A stretch of DNA of 64,000 nt from Methanosarcina sp. UBA293 (GCA_002499445.1 DALS01000033.1:1-64000), one strand, 5' to 3'. Counted from the stretch's first letter, positions 9,021 to 18,311 are shown. Made by a program: numbers and translations. The notes: generated by a model from the letters alone, not told the origin.

Positions 9021-10022
9021 TTACTCTATTACCAGGTCTTTGACCTTGATCCCATTTTCTACAATCTTTCCTACGATTTTTCCACCGATAATTTCTGCAG
9101 CTTTTGCAGCATCTTTTTCCGGCAGGATAATTAAAAAGCCCATACCCATATTGAAGGTTCTGTACATCTCAAGATCTTCGACTTTGCCTTCTTTCTGCAA
9201 GAACTTGAAGATTTCCTGGGGTTCAAGGGGGTCATAAATATCGAAACCGAGTTTTGTTACTCTTCTAAGTTTCAAGAGTCCGCTACCTGTTATATGGGCA
9301 AGCCCGTGAACTTCACACGCTTTCAGGACGTCAAGAATCTCAATATAAATTCTTGTTGGAGCCAGGAGTTCGTCCCCTATTGTCTTTGAACTGTCATAGG
9401 GACAGGGATCATGATAAGAGTATCCGGATTCTTCAATGATTTTCCTTACAAGAGTGTATCCATTGCTGTGAATACCTGTACTTGGAATACCTACAATCAC
9501 GTCACCTACCCTGACTTTCTCTCCTTCGAGAATCTGGTCTTTCTTGACTATTCCAAGACATGTCCCTGCAAGGTCAAAACCTTTAATAATCCCGGGAAGG
9601 GTTGCGGTTTCTCCGCCTACAATGGACATCCTAGAGATCTCCGCGCCTTTTACCAGTCCTTCTCCTATCTGCGCAGCAAAACCTTCTTCGTGTTTTTCCA
9701 CGGCAAGATAATCCACAAAAGCTATAGGTTCGGCGCCTATGGCCAGAAGGTCATTAACATTCATTGCGATACAGTCTATGCCTATTTTGTTCCACCGCTG
9801 CATTTCGTTCGCAATAAGAACTTTTGAACCTACCCCGTCCGTTGTCAGGGCAAGGGCATATTCTCCAAAGTCCAGAAGCCCTGCATAATGTCCTATTCCT
9901 GTAAGGGGTGCTCCTATACCTTCTCGTACATAGTTAAGTTTTTCAACAAGAGTTTTGATGGTTTTTTCTTCCTTTGCGATATCTACGCCTGCATCCGCGT
10001 ATGTTAAGTGTTTTTCGCTCAT
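9021..10022 (-). CDS. purM: phosphoribosylformylglycinamidine cyclo-ligase
   Basis: Converts FGAM and ATP to AIR in purine synthesis. The protein shows the PurM/ThiL-fold signatures: TYADAGVDI at the N-terminus, ALTTDGVGSKVLIA, GIDCIAMNVNDLLAIGAEP (ATP-binding loop), IVGGETATLPG and THITGSGLLK-type residues near 260. I start it at the ATG at 10022 (MSEKHLTYADAG), giving 333 residues, the usual length. The frame is open further upstream, but that would overlap lysC; the spacer before the chosen start contains AGGGG. It follows lysC at 25 bases on the same strand. Confidence 0.93.
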   Translation of the reverse strand: MSEKHLTYADAGVDIAKEEKTIKTLVEKLNYVREGIGAPLTGIGHYAGLLDFGEYALALTTDGVGSKVLIANEMQRWNKIGIDCIAMNVNDLLAIGAEPIAFVDYLAVEKHEEGFAAQIGEGLVKGAEISRMSIVGGETATLPGIIKGFDLAGTCLGIVKKDQILEGEKVRVGDVIVGIPSTGIHSNGYTLVRKIIEESGYSYHDPCPYDSSKTIGDELLAPTRIYIEILDVLKACEVHGLAHITGSGLLKLRRVTKLGFDIYDPLEPQEIFKFLQKEGKVEDLEMYRTFNMGMGFLIILPEKDAAKAAEIIGGKIVGKIVENGIKVKDLVIE

Positions 10023-10047
10023 TATTTTGCCCCTGCCTGCCTCTGTT

Positions 10048-11466
10048 TCATATCTGTTTTTCAATTCCATTTCCATTATATAATTCGAATTCGTCATGCA
10101 GGGTCTTGATTGCAGCAAATGCATCATCTTCCTGCACTACGAAAGAGATATTGTACTGGGAAGAACCCTGGCTGATCATTATAATATTAATCATTGAGTT
10201 CCCAAGCGCTCCAAAGACTCGTTTTGCCACACCTGGAGTCCCTGCCATACCTGCGCCCACGACTGCGATTACGCAAACATTCCTGTCCGAAGTGATCTCT
10301 TTTACAAATTCCCGGTTGAATTCTTCGTGGAGCGCTTTTAAAGCGGGCGCGACGTGTGCCTCACTGACCACAAAAGAGATGTTGGACTCGGAGGATCCCT
10401 GGCTGATCATAACAACATTAACGCCTGCCTTCGCAAGCGCTGTAAAGAGCCTTGCAACGGTTCCGACTGCTCCTGCCATCTCTGCTCCTGAAATATTAAT
10501 GAGAGCCACGTCTTTGATCAGGCTTACGGCTTTTACAATGTGTCTGCACTGAAATTTCTCTGAAACTACAAGTGTACCAGGGAGTTCAGGCTCAAAGGTA
10601 TTTTTGACACGCACAGGAATATGTTCACGCATTGCAGGCTCAATTGTACGTGGGTGCAATACGTTTGCTCCGAAGTATGAGAGTTCCATAGCTTCAGAAT
10701 AAGAAATTTGCGGGATAGTTTTTGCCTCTGGCACTATTCTTGGATCAGTGGTCATAATTCCATTTACTTCTTTCCAAAGCCAGATTTCATCAGCTTTCAA
10801 AGCTGCACCCAGGATAGAAGCTGAGAAATCAGATCCACTTCTTCCAAGGGTAGTAATGATCCCATCCTCGTTTTCTCCTATGAATCCAGTAACTACGAGG
10901 ACCTGGGACCCAAGCCTGCATCCAAGCCTTTTTTCAACAAGTTCATAAGTTTTCTCAAGAGGCCTGGCATTTCCGTAATCCGATGAGGTTATGATTCCTG
11001 CTTCTCCACCTGTAAATTCGGTTGACTGGATTCCAAGGGAACGGATCGCTCCTGACACGATTGGAGCAGCTAGACGTTCTCCGTAAGAAGAAATATAATC
11101 AATTGATCTTGGGGTAAGCTCACCAAGATAGCAGATCCCGATCAAGGCTTTTTCAAGCTCGTCAATGCGGAGGTCAAGAGTCTGGATAACTTCTTCTGCG
11201 ATTGTGGGGTCATCAATAGCCTCATTCACGGCTTCATGGTGTTTGTTTGTAATTTCTGTTTTAAACTCCTTTACAAGGGCAACTTTGCCTTTTGTTGAGG
11301 CAAGGAGCGCATTTTCCAGAAGCCCATCGGTTACTCCACCGAGTGCCGAGGTTACTACCACAATCTGGTTGCCTTCTTCATGATATTTTTTCAGAATCTG
11401 GGCAACATGACGGATTTTTTCTCCGTTCCCAACGGAAGTTCCTCCAAATTTCATTACAATTTTCAT
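10048..11466 (-). CDS. lysC: aspartate kinase with tandem ACT domains
   Basis: Phosphorylates aspartate, the first committed step to lysine, threonine and methionine. The kinase domain begins at MKFGGTSVGNG and contains VVTSALGGVTD, a substrate-site SYGERLAAP, FTGGEAGI and TTLGRSGSDFSA. Two C-terminal ACT domains follow from about residue 320, each with a MISQGSSxxNISFVV repeat, the site where amino-acid inhibitors bind in family members. The start at 11466 (MKIVMKFGG) gives 472 residues; 26 upstream codons are open but not family-like. It is cotranscribed with purM. Feedback inhibition by lysine or threonine is likely but cannot be assigned. Confidence 0.93.
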   Translation of the reverse strand: MKIVMKFGGTSVGNGEKIRHVAQILKKYHEEGNQIVVVTSALGGVTDGLLENALLASTKGKVALVKEFKTEITNKHHEAVNEAIDDPTIAEEVIQTLDLRIDELEKALIGICYLGELTPRSIDYISSYGERLAAPIVSGAIRSLGIQSTEFTGGEAGIITSSDYGNARPLEKTYELVEKRLGCRLGSQVLVVTGFIGENEDGIITTLGRSGSDFSASILGAALKADEIWLWKEVNGIMTTDPRIVPEAKTIPQISYSEAMELSYFGANVLHPRTIEPAMREHIPVRVKNTFEPELPGTLVVSEKFQCRHIVKAVSLIKDVALINISGAEMAGAVGTVARLFTALAKAGVNVVMISQGSSESNISFVVSEAHVAPALKALHEEFNREFVKEITSDRNVCVIAVVGAGMAGTPGVAKRVFGALGNSMINIIMISQGSSQYNISFVVQEDDAFAAIKTLHDEFELYNGNGIEKQI

Positions 11467-11883
11467 GATCGGATCACGTTTTGGCTTTAACTGGTTATTC
11501 TTACACCACTTATTTAGACTGTCGATATACTTAGTTATCCTCATTAAATATTCCAGACCAGAATGAATAATAATCCGGAAATTCTGTAAATTTGTAGAGT
11601 AGCTCTCAGTAAAATAATCTTTTATAGAAAAATAACTCTTTATAGAGAAATTTATATTCAGCTCTTTTTCTACTTAATATATTTTATGTTGGAGCCAGTT
11701 CTGTATAGGATATGGATACTATATTATAATATTTGTGTAAAATTAGTTAGAAATTAAAATCTCCAGACTTGCAGAAAAATCTGCTAATACATTTCCGACA
11801 ATATTCGGTAACAAGTATCTGGTAGAAAATAATATATTAGATTCCCGAGATGAAAGTGTAAAATATTGGAGACAAGTGAAGCA
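11467..11883. other. divergent promoter region lysC/apgM
   Basis: AT-rich, with two near-repeats of CTTTATAGA(A/G)AAAT at about 11620-11650. It should hold the back-to-back promoters of lysC (minus) and apgM (plus). I see no gene. Confidence 0.5.
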
Positions 11884-13080
11884 ATGAAATACGCTGTACT
11901 TATAGGAGACGGGATGGCTGATTACCCAATAGATAAACTGGGTGGAAAGACCATTCTCCAGGCAGCCCGAACCCCTGCTATGGATTATGTTGCATCCCAC
12001 GGAAAAAACGGGCTTGCAAAGACTATATCTGATGGGTTTCCTCCAGGAAGTGATGTCGCAAATATGTCTATTCTCGGGTACGATCCTGCAGTGTACTATT
12101 CTGGCAGGGCTCCTCTCGAAGCTGCCAGTATGGGTGTGAAGCTAGCGACCGATGATGTGGCTTTCAGATGCAACCTTATAACCATTGAGCATGGGAGGAT
12201 AAAGGATTACAGTGCAGGGCATATTAGCAATGAAGAGGCTAAAATTCTCATCGAGAATCTTGATATGGAACTCAGTACTGAAGAATTGAGCTTTTATCCG
12301 GGAATAAGCTACAGACACCTGCTGGTTGCCAGAAGGAATCTGGGAATTGATACCGAATGTACTCCCCCTCACGATATTACTGGGGAGAAATTTGAAGAAT
12401 ACTTGCCAGAGGGAAAAGAAGGAGATTTCTTTTCCGAATTGATCGAAAAATCTATGACCGTTCTTGAAATGCATCCGGTCAATTTGAAAAGGAGTGAGGA
12501 AGGTAAGAATCCTGCAAGTTCAATCTGGGTCTGGGGGCAGGGATATGCTCCAAAGTTTACACCATTTCAAGAATTATACGGAAAAACAGGTGCGATTATT
12601 TCGGCAGTTGATCTTCTAAAAGGCATTGGAATTTATGCAGGGCTGGATGTAATTGAGGTTCAGGGAGCAACCGGTTATCTGGATACTAATTATGAAGGAA
12701 AAACCAGTGCTGCCATTGAGGCTCTAAAAACAAAAGACCTTGTTTTTGTTCATGTGGAAGCTCCAGACGAAACCGGACACGAAGGGAGTATTGACAAAAA
12801 GTTGAAAGCGGTTGAAGACTTCGATAGCCAGATAGTAGCTCCTATGCTCAGGCATGCCAAAGCTTCAGATGAGCCCTTTACAATTCTTATACTGCCTGAT
12901 CATCCTACTCCGATATCTTTGAAAACCCATACTCGAGATCCAATTCCCTTTGCGATCTATAGAACCGACAAAATAGATTCCGATGGAATAGAGACTTTTG
13001 ATGAGGAATCAGCTAAAAAAGGTTCATTGGGTCTTGTAAGTGCTTCGGACCTTATAGAAATGCTTGTGAAGGCTAAATAA
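11884..13080 (+). CDS. apgM: cofactor-independent phosphoglycerate mutase, archaeal type
   Basis: Interconverts 3- and 2-phosphoglycerate in glycolysis and gluconeogenesis. It belongs to the alkaline-phosphatase superfamily archaeal branch: YAVLIGDGMADYP carries the first metal aspartate, GSDVANMSILGYDP carries the serine that is phosphorylated, and the C-terminal HVEAPDETGHEG and LILPDHPTPI supply further metal ligands. The length of 398 residues matches. I use the ATG at 11884, preceded by GGAG; an in-frame TTG six codons upstream has no ribosome site. Confidence 0.92.
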   Translation: MKYAVLIGDGMADYPIDKLGGKTILQAARTPAMDYVASHGKNGLAKTISDGFPPGSDVANMSILGYDPAVYYSGRAPLEAASMGVKLATDDVAFRCNLITIEHGRIKDYSAGHISNEEAKILIENLDMELSTEELSFYPGISYRHLLVARRNLGIDTECTPPHDITGEKFEEYLPEGKEGDFFSELIEKSMTVLEMHPVNLKRSEEGKNPASSIWVWGQGYAPKFTPFQELYGKTGAIISAVDLLKGIGIYAGLDVIEVQGATGYLDTNYEGKTSAAIEALKTKDLVFVHVEAPDETGHEGSIDKKLKAVEDFDSQIVAPMLRHAKASDEPFTILILPDHPTPISLKTHTRDPIPFAIYRTDKIDSDGIETFDEESAKKGSLGLVSASDLIEMLVKAK

Positions 13081-13228
13081 CTGCCTTCTCTCATTTCCCA
13101 TTTGACGCTCTTATTTGCCTGATTTCTTTTAAATTTTCCGGGAATCTCCTGTTTTACGCTTCTGAATTTTTTCTTTTATCATTAAGGTTCTTTTTATATT
13201 ACGTTTTTGTGAAATTGATCAAGAAAAT

Positions 13229-13236
13229 GTATATAT
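13229..13236 (+). promoter_or_regulatory. TATA box of the Hsp20 gene
   Basis: TGTATATAT lies about 70 bases before the Hsp20 start, predicting a transcript start near 13260 and a leader of about 45 bases. The gene also has a strong AGGGGG ribosome site at 13291-13296. Confidence 0.5.
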
Positions 13237-13305
13237 CTTTTCTCAATATATTCAGAGTAGCACATAAAAATCTGTGTTATTTATTTAATTAGGGGGTATT
13301 TTTGT

Positions 13306-13767
13306 ATGAGATGGCCTATGAGAAGATCGTTTTCAGGACCTACACGCTGGGATCCTTTTGAAGAAATAAGAAGGACACAAGATCGCCTCAACCAGTTGTT
13401 TGAAGACTTTATGCCGATGGAAGAGTGGGGAGGAGGGAAGGTTTTCACTCCTGCTGTTGACATTAAGGAAGAAGAAGACAAGCTTGTGGTTACTACTGAC
13501 CTGCCTGGTATTAATAAAGAGGATGTTGAGATTAACCTTAAAGAAGATATGCTTGAGATAAGTGCAAAGACTGGGAAGGAAAAAGAGACTGAAGAAGAAG
13601 GATATCTGCGCAGGGAGAGAGCATATACTCAATTTTATAGGGCAGTCCGCCTGCCTACAAGCGTTAAGGAAGAAGGAAGCACTGCAAAAATGGAAAGCGG
13701 TGTTCTGACAATAACGCTACCGAAAATGCAAATAGAAGAGCCGAAAAAGAAAATCGCTATTGAGTAA
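13306..13767 (+). CDS. small heat-shock protein (Hsp20/alpha-crystallin)
   Basis: 153 residues. The N-terminal arm (WDPFEEIRRTQDRLNQLFEDF) precedes an alpha-crystallin domain of about residues 45-140 with VTTDLPGINKEDVEINL, EEGYLRRERAYTQFYRAVRLP and the closing MESGVLTITLPK motif. It acts as an ATP-independent holdase that forms oligomers. The final KKIAIE supplies an I-x-I-like C-terminal anchor. The strong Shine-Dalgarno and separate promoter suggest a monocistronic stress gene. A terminator hairpin follows. Confidence 0.93.
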   Translation: MRWPMRRSFSGPTRWDPFEEIRRTQDRLNQLFEDFMPMEEWGGGKVFTPAVDIKEEEDKLVVTTDLPGINKEDVEINLKEDMLEISAKTGKEKETEEEGYLRRERAYTQFYRAVRLPTSVKEEGSTAKMESGVLTITLPKMQIEEPKKKIAIE

Positions 13768-13806
13768 TCTTTCAATAGCGGAGAGGTAACCCTGATTATA
13801 AAGCAA

Positions 13807-13839
13807 GGCTGCGGGAGAAAATCGCAGTCTTCTTTTTTT
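13807..13839 (+). terminator. terminator hairpin after Hsp20
   Basis: A seven-pair stem (GGCTGCG with CGCAGTC, one G-U pair) and nine-base loop are followed by TTC and seven T residues. It lies 40 bases after the Hsp20 stop and in front of the convergent CDF gene. Confidence 0.7.
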
Positions 13840-13881
13840 GAATTATTTCCTGTTAATTCCAAGTTTTTCCCAATCTAAGTT

Positions 13882-14835
13882 TTAATACTCGGAATCAGAA
13901 CACGGTTCTACATGAATCGAAAAATGACCGTTACTGCCACAGATACTCTTTAACTTTTTTTCTATATGCGTTGAGATCTCATGTGCATCCACGATATTCA
14001 AATCCCGATCAACTTCAATATGGACGTCTGCAGCCACGGCATTTCCTATTTTTCGGGTTTTTAGCTCATGAAAGCTTAAAACACCTTCAGTGGAATTCAA
14101 AACTCGTTCAATATCTCTGTAAGTTTCCGAATCAAGCGAAGCTTCCAGCAGCTCATTAAGGTTTTTGTAAGAAATGTCAAATGCCACTTTAAAGATAAAG
14201 AAGCTCAATATTACTGCGGCTATAGGATCGAGCACTACCCACTTACCTCCAAGAAGAATGGCGCCTCCTATTCCTATTGTGGTTCCTATTGAAGAGAAGG
14301 CATCCGAACGATGATGCCAGGCGTTTGCGATAAGTGCGTCGCTCTTAAGCTCCTTGGCGTATATCATAGTATAACGATAGAGCCACTCTTTAAACACGAT
14401 TGAGATAACTGCCGCAATAAACGCGATTGAACTCGGGGCTGGTAGGGGCTCTCCACGGAAAAACGCAAAAACTTTTTGTAGCCCGCTCCAAAAGATTCCA
14501 AACGCCACTATAACAAGGACAAGCCCAATAAATGTCGCAGCCAGAGTTTCGATTTTGCCATGTCCATAATTGTGAGTGCTGTCTCTGGGTTTCTTTGCAA
14601 CCCTCAAACCCACGATTACTGCGATATCAGTCATGAAGTCAGATAGAGAATGAACCGCGTCAGCAACCATTGCTGAACTGTTCCCTACAATCCCGGCTAG
14701 AAATTTAAAACCTGTCAGCAAAACATTGACAACCATTGCAACTTTTGTTACGTAGGCTGCTTTGGAATATCTGGTGTTCTCATTCTCATCGAGGTTAAAA
14801 AGAGCCTTTTTATTTGTATCTCCAGTACCTTTCAT
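13882..14835 (-). CDS. cation diffusion facilitator transporter
   Basis: A 317-residue CDF protein exporting divalent metal (zinc, iron or manganese) by proton antiport across the cytoplasmic membrane. Six transmembrane helices span about residues 28-215. The metal-site residues are visible as HSLSDFMTD in helix 2 and HHRSDAFSS in helix 5, that is the HxxxD pair. The cytoplasmic C-terminal domain includes GVLSFHELKTRKIGNAVAADVHIEVD and ends with histidines that regulate the dimer. Metal specificity cannot be told: the DxxxD/HxxxD pattern is shared. It converges with Hsp20. Confidence 0.9.
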   Translation of the reverse strand: MKGTGDTNKKALFNLDENENTRYSKAAYVTKVAMVVNVLLTGFKFLAGIVGNSSAMVADAVHSLSDFMTDIAVIVGLRVAKKPRDSTHNYGHGKIETLAATFIGLVLVIVAFGIFWSGLQKVFAFFRGEPLPAPSSIAFIAAVISIVFKEWLYRYTMIYAKELKSDALIANAWHHRSDAFSSIGTTIGIGGAILLGGKWVVLDPIAAVILSFFIFKVAFDISYKNLNELLEASLDSETYRDIERVLNSTEGVLSFHELKTRKIGNAVAADVHIEVDRDLNIVDAHEISTHIEKKLKSICGSNGHFSIHVEPCSDSEY

Positions 14836-15102
14836 AATTTCTCATATTATTTTAATTGTTTGAGTAAATTTGAGATATTACATTTTGAAATATTTTATTC
14901 CATTATTCGACCAGAGCATAAAACTTAGCAGCCAACAGATATAAGGCTATCTTATTTGCTAAGATTTTATAAGGCTCTATTAGGTTTTTTACAGGCTAGT
15001 TTAACTTCTTATATTGAGCAACAGTTATAATATTCAGAATATTCTTTTCCTTCCTTACCAATTTTATTGAAAAAAGCTTCCAGTAGTTTTTCTAGTTTAC
15101 TT

Positions 15103-15504
15103 TCAACAATAATGTGGAAAGATGTACTTTATTTCTTTAAGTCTCTCTCCTTCCTTTTCATCGATTTCGTCAGGGAACTCTTTATTTTTTAGGGCTTCAG
15201 TCTGTGAGATCTCAGGATGTTGTTTTAGAAATTCCATTGAATACTGAGTAGTTTCCTTTACTGATCGTTGAAACATCTCGTCAATTTCTTTCCTGCTGAA
15301 TTGCCCATGATAAAGAAGTCGCTCAGTTACTTTTTGCCGGGCGGCTTGAGGCTCATTCTCGTAGTCCAGGGAGTAGTATAGCTTGCTTATGATAATTCTT
15401 AAAGTCCAAGTTCGGCTTCGTTCGTTGTCCTTTAATTCAAAAGGGCTTTTGTTCTTTATTTTTTCTATAATTTCATTCAGGTCATATTGGCTCGTACTTA
15501 ACAC
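15103..15504 (-). CDS. hypothetical protein
   Basis: 133 residues, helical and charged, with no family I recognise. The N-terminal part (YDLNEIIEKIKNKSPFELKDNERSRTW, split by hydrophobic positions) and the C-terminal QTEALKNKEFPDEIDEKEGERLKEI show no transmembrane segment or metal motif. The start is uncertain: the frame opens at a GTG at 15504 that overlaps its own GGGG ribosome-like sequence. Codon use looks ordinary for the region, so I think it is real. Confidence 0.45.
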   Translation of the reverse strand: MLSTSQYDLNEIIEKIKNKSPFELKDNERSRTWTLRIIISKLYYSLDYENEPQAARQKVTERLLYHGQFSRKEIDEMFQRSVKETTQYSMEFLKQHPEISQTEALKNKEFPDEIDEKEGERLKEIKYIFPHYC

Positions 15505-15958
15505 CCCTATAGAATTTTGTTTGCAAGCAGATAAAAGCTCTTAAATCTGCCGGAAAATGATAAAATTCGTAGACAAGTAAGGTAGAAATAACGTGGCTTG
15601 GAAAATAGATAAGGAAATTATATAAGTTGAAGGAATACATAAGTTGAAAAACAAATAAGTTAAAATTATGTATGCTAGACCTTGAATTTGAAAATATAAA
15701 CTTAGCCTAAATATAGATAAAAAACGCGGCATCAGGAAATTGTTATCATCATCTTTTGCTCAGTTGGGGTAACTCTCATCATCGCCGCAAAATTCAGTAT
15801 ATCGTTGGCCTTATTTATTGTTACTGCCTTTACTGCTCCAAAGAATTAATTTATGGGTTTATTCTCTATATCTGACCTGACAAAGGATTTGCTCCCTGTA
15901 TCATACTTGATAAAATTTTATTGTTTATATTTATTTCAAAGACTTCTGAGGAAAACAC
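15505..15958. other. intergenic region before cofE
   Basis: Contains AT-rich DNA with a loose AAATAAGTTGAA-type repetition around 15610-15665. A 63-codon frame on the minus strand at 15541-15732 is AT-driven and lacks a ribosome site. A divergent promoter for cofE is expected near its right end. Confidence 0.45.
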
Positions 15959-16723
15959 TTGAGATTCGAAGCCATAGCCGTTGAAAATATTCCCCTTATA
16001 CAAGCTGGGGATGACCTGCCCTCGATCATCTGTAAAAATCTCGAACTTCAGGATAGGGATATTGTTATTATTGCCTCAACTGTTGTCGCTAAAGCTGAAG
16101 GGGAAATCTTCAGGCTCGAGGATATCACTCCAGGAAAGGTGGCACTTGAAATTGCAGCCCGAAACGGAAAAGATGCAAGGTTTATCCAGGCTGTACTTTC
16201 CAGAAGTAGGGAAGTCCTTGTGGAAAAGCCATTTATGCTTGTGACAACTCTTGCAGGGCATACCTGTGTAAACGCAGGAGTTGACGACTCAAATATTGAA
16301 GACGGATTTTTGCTCTATCCTCCGGTAAATCCAGATGCCAGTGCTTCAAAGCTTGGACAGAAGCTCGAGAAGCTGAGCGGGAAAGCGTTAAGTGTCATTG
16401 TCACAGATACAAACGGGAGGGCTTTCAAAATAGGACAGACTGGCGCTGCCATAGGAGTTTACAAGATCAAACCTATAAAGCGCTGGATTGGGGAAAAAGA
16501 TCTTTTTGGAAGAGTTCTTGAGATAACAGAAGAAGCAATTGCTGACGAGCTTGCGGGTGCCGCAAACCTTCTGATGGGCGAAGGCGCAGGCGGAATTCCT
16601 GTAGTTGTTATCCGCGGGTTTGATCATTATTGTAAAGAAAATGCTTCTATAAAGGAAATTTACCGGGCTGAAGAACAGGATACTATTAAAAAAGGACTTC
16701 GATGCCTGCAAAATAAGAATTAA
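15959..16723 (+). CDS. cofE: coenzyme F420-0:L-glutamate ligase
   Basis: Adds glutamate residues to F420-0 using GTP, the last step in making the deazaflavin electron carrier of methanogenesis. Family motifs in the 254-residue protein are IVIIASTVVAKAEGE, ITPGKVALEIA, HTCVNAGVDDSNI, TDTNGRAFKIGQTGAAIGVYKIKP (split by a tryptophan-rich turn) and the late LLMGEGAGGIPVVVIRG. The start is a TTG at 15959 with GAGG nine bases upstream, giving the family-typical MRFEAIAVENIPLI beginning. It stands alone. Its presence supports a methanogen. Confidence 0.93.
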   Translation: MRFEAIAVENIPLIQAGDDLPSIICKNLELQDRDIVIIASTVVAKAEGEIFRLEDITPGKVALEIAARNGKDARFIQAVLSRSREVLVEKPFMLVTTLAGHTCVNAGVDDSNIEDGFLLYPPVNPDASASKLGQKLEKLSGKALSVIVTDTNGRAFKIGQTGAAIGVYKIKPIKRWIGEKDLFGRVLEITEEAIADELAGAANLLMGEGAGGIPVVVIRGFDHYCKENASIKEIYRAEEQDTIKKGLRCLQNKN

Positions 16724-16733
16724 ATTAAGAAAA

Positions 16734-16771
16734 GTTGAATTAAATAAGATAGGTTGAATTAAATAAGATAG
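16734..16771 (+). repeat. 19-bp tandem repeat, two copies
   Basis: GTTGAATTAAATAAGATAG occurs twice head to tail just after the cofE stop, with a more diverged copy inside the end of the gene. Probably replication slippage in AT-rich DNA. Confidence 0.75.
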
Positions 16772-16813
16772 GGCTTCATAGCTAAAATGTTGGTTTAAAC
16801 AAATACTTGGGCT

Positions 16814-16833
16814 GGCTCTGTAGAAATTCTCTA
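16814..16833 (+). mobile_element. possible solo insertion-sequence end
   Basis: GGCTCTGTAGAAATTCTCTA matches, in opposite orientation, the first 20 bases of the window at 19 of 20 positions. If it is a terminal inverted repeat, the element interior would lie to its right, but no transposase or partner end follows before the cupin gene, so it would be a relic or solo end. Confidence 0.3.
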
Positions 16834-16987
16834 ATATTTATTTAAACGAAAGGCGTGAACCCTCTATTTTCCGATTTTTATATTTTTAAAGATTTTGTGA
16901 GTGGAACAGATGGTTAATTCCTTTCTGAATAATCCACTTCACTTTTAAAAATGAACTTAGTATTTATTAGAACCTAACACGGTTAGA

Positions 16988-17311
16988 TTAGGATCTGATC
17001 ATAATTAAAATCATTTTGAACTTCTCTAGGGCATGGAGTGCATGCGGTTCATTGGCAGGCATTATAATCGTATCTCCTTTTTCGAGAATATTTTTATTAC
17101 CAGAAATAGTGATTTCTACTTTTCCATCTATTACCTGAACCATAGCGTCGAAAGGCGCAGTATGTTCGCTTAGACCTTCTCCTTTATCGAAAGCAAATAT
17201 GGTTACAGTTCCGGTATCTTTACGGATAATCTCTTTACTTACAACAGATCCTTTCTGGTATTCAATCAAATCTTCTGCCTTAAACACTCTGGCTTTTAAT
17301 CCTTCAGACAT
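16988..17311 (-). CDS. cupin-domain protein
   Basis: A single-domain cupin of 107 residues. Motif 1 is degenerate (GEGLSEHTAPFDAMVQVIDGKVEI) and motif 2 reads GDTIIMPANEPHALHALEKF, leaving two to three histidines for a metal. Proteins of this type may be small regulators, isomerases or metal-bound stress proteins; no substrate can be assigned. The start is ATG at 17311 with GGTGGAG upstream. It is close to the dCMP deaminase gene on the same strand, but the 145-base gap argues against tight coupling. Confidence 0.8.
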   Translation of the reverse strand: MSEGLKARVFKAEDLIEYQKGSVVSKEIIRKDTGTVTIFAFDKGEGLSEHTAPFDAMVQVIDGKVEITISGNKNILEKGDTIIMPANEPHALHALEKFKMILIMIRS

Positions 17312-17456
17312 TACTCCACCTCTTATCGCTTTTCCATGAACCCAATACAGTCTATCCAGTCACCTGACAATCTTGCTTCTATACAGACTTCTGCACAAAT
17401 GAATGCAGGAGGCTGTTAAATCCCGCAGGCCCGTTTCTCGCCTGAAAATTCAGCTT

Positions 17457-17933
17457 TTAAGTGCTTTTAAGTAATGTAAAGGGTATATGCTCAACTTTCA
17501 CACCTGCTTCTCTAAAGAATTTAAGTGAATCTTTGTCAGGATAAGGAGTTGCATATACGACTCTTATGATGTTTGAGTTGATAATCATTTTCGCGCAGAG
17601 AACACACGGCTGGTGTGTACAGTAAATAGTTGCTCCTGATATGCTAACCCCGTGGATCGCCGCCTGAATGATAGCATTCTGTTCGGAGTGTACTGCCCTA
17701 CATTTTTCATGTCGAGTGCCCGAGGGAATATTCTCGAAGTTACGTATACATCCAGTGTCAAGGCAATGCTCCATACCACTAGGTGCCCCATTATACCCGG
17801 TTGAAAGAATCCGCTTATCCCGGACGATCACAGCCCCCACGTTATTTCGGAGGCAGGTAGCCCGTTTGCCTACCACGAAGGCGATTTCGAGGAAGTACTC
17901 GTCAAGGGAAGGTCTTTTCGTCATTATTTTCAT
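17457..17933 (-). CDS. dCMP deaminase
   Basis: A zinc-dependent CMP/dCMP deaminase that makes dUMP for thymidylate synthesis. The zinc site is HSEQNAIIQA (with serine in place of the common alanine of HAE) and CTHQPCVLCAKMI. The upstream NVGAVIVRDKRILSTGYNGAPSGMEHC is typical of dCMP rather than cytidine deaminases, and the extra cysteine/histidine set around residues 55-75 resembles the second zinc site of ComEB-type enzymes. It has 158 residues; a second ATG four codons in could also be the start, and neither has a strong ribosome site. Confidence 0.88.
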   Translation of the reverse strand: MKIMTKRPSLDEYFLEIAFVVGKRATCLRNNVGAVIVRDKRILSTGYNGAPSGMEHCLDTGCIRNFENIPSGTRHEKCRAVHSEQNAIIQAAIHGVSISGATIYCTHQPCVLCAKMIINSNIIRVVYATPYPDKDSLKFFREAGVKVEHIPFTLLKST

Positions 17934-18311
17934 GAACAGTAACTGGTATATATAGTTGTGACGTTATGAGTTATATATTTTTAAGAGTTAATTTTAAGTG
18001 TAATGAGTTAACGGTTTATAGGGAAGAATTCCTTTTCGAGGAAAAATTAATATAATCTGTGAGAATACAGAATAAAACAAATCAACTTATTTATAATATT
18101 AACTACTTTATATTATTGTAATATCCAGAACATTATTCTTCTTACCTGAACCCGAATAGCCAGCGTAAGTTCAAATTACTAAAAAATCTGATTATAAATC
18201 TGATTGTAATTGTCGCGTTCTGGGTTATACATTCAGATTTAAATCTGAATGTAAGGGGCTATTCGGATAGTTTCAATAAATTAATAGACGCATGCATCCG
18301 GAGTATTTAAT
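17934..18311. other. intergenic region with nested inverted repeats
   Basis: 378 bases between the divergent dCMP deaminase and secF genes. It contains a perfect 26-base palindrome at 18228-18253 and an outer inverted pair, CCGAATAGCC at 18152-18161 and GGCTATTCGG at 18257-18266. Promoters for both genes are expected here. Confidence 0.6.
18228..18253. promoter_or_regulatory. perfect 26-bp palindrome upstream of secFD
   Basis: TACATTCAGATTT is followed directly by its reverse complement. The palindrome lies 58 bases before the secF start, inside a larger inverted repeat. It may be an operator for a dimeric regulator or a cruciform; the role is not known. Confidence 0.45.

Noticed and set aside
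9974..10552. 192-codon plus-strand open frame opposite purM/lysC
   Set aside because: Spans the ends of two well-supported minus-strand genes and has no family resemblance.
15541..15732. 63-codon hydrophobic frame in the gap before cofE
   Set aside because: Composition follows AT-rich DNA; no ribosome site and no family match. Could be a tiny membrane protein but unsupported.
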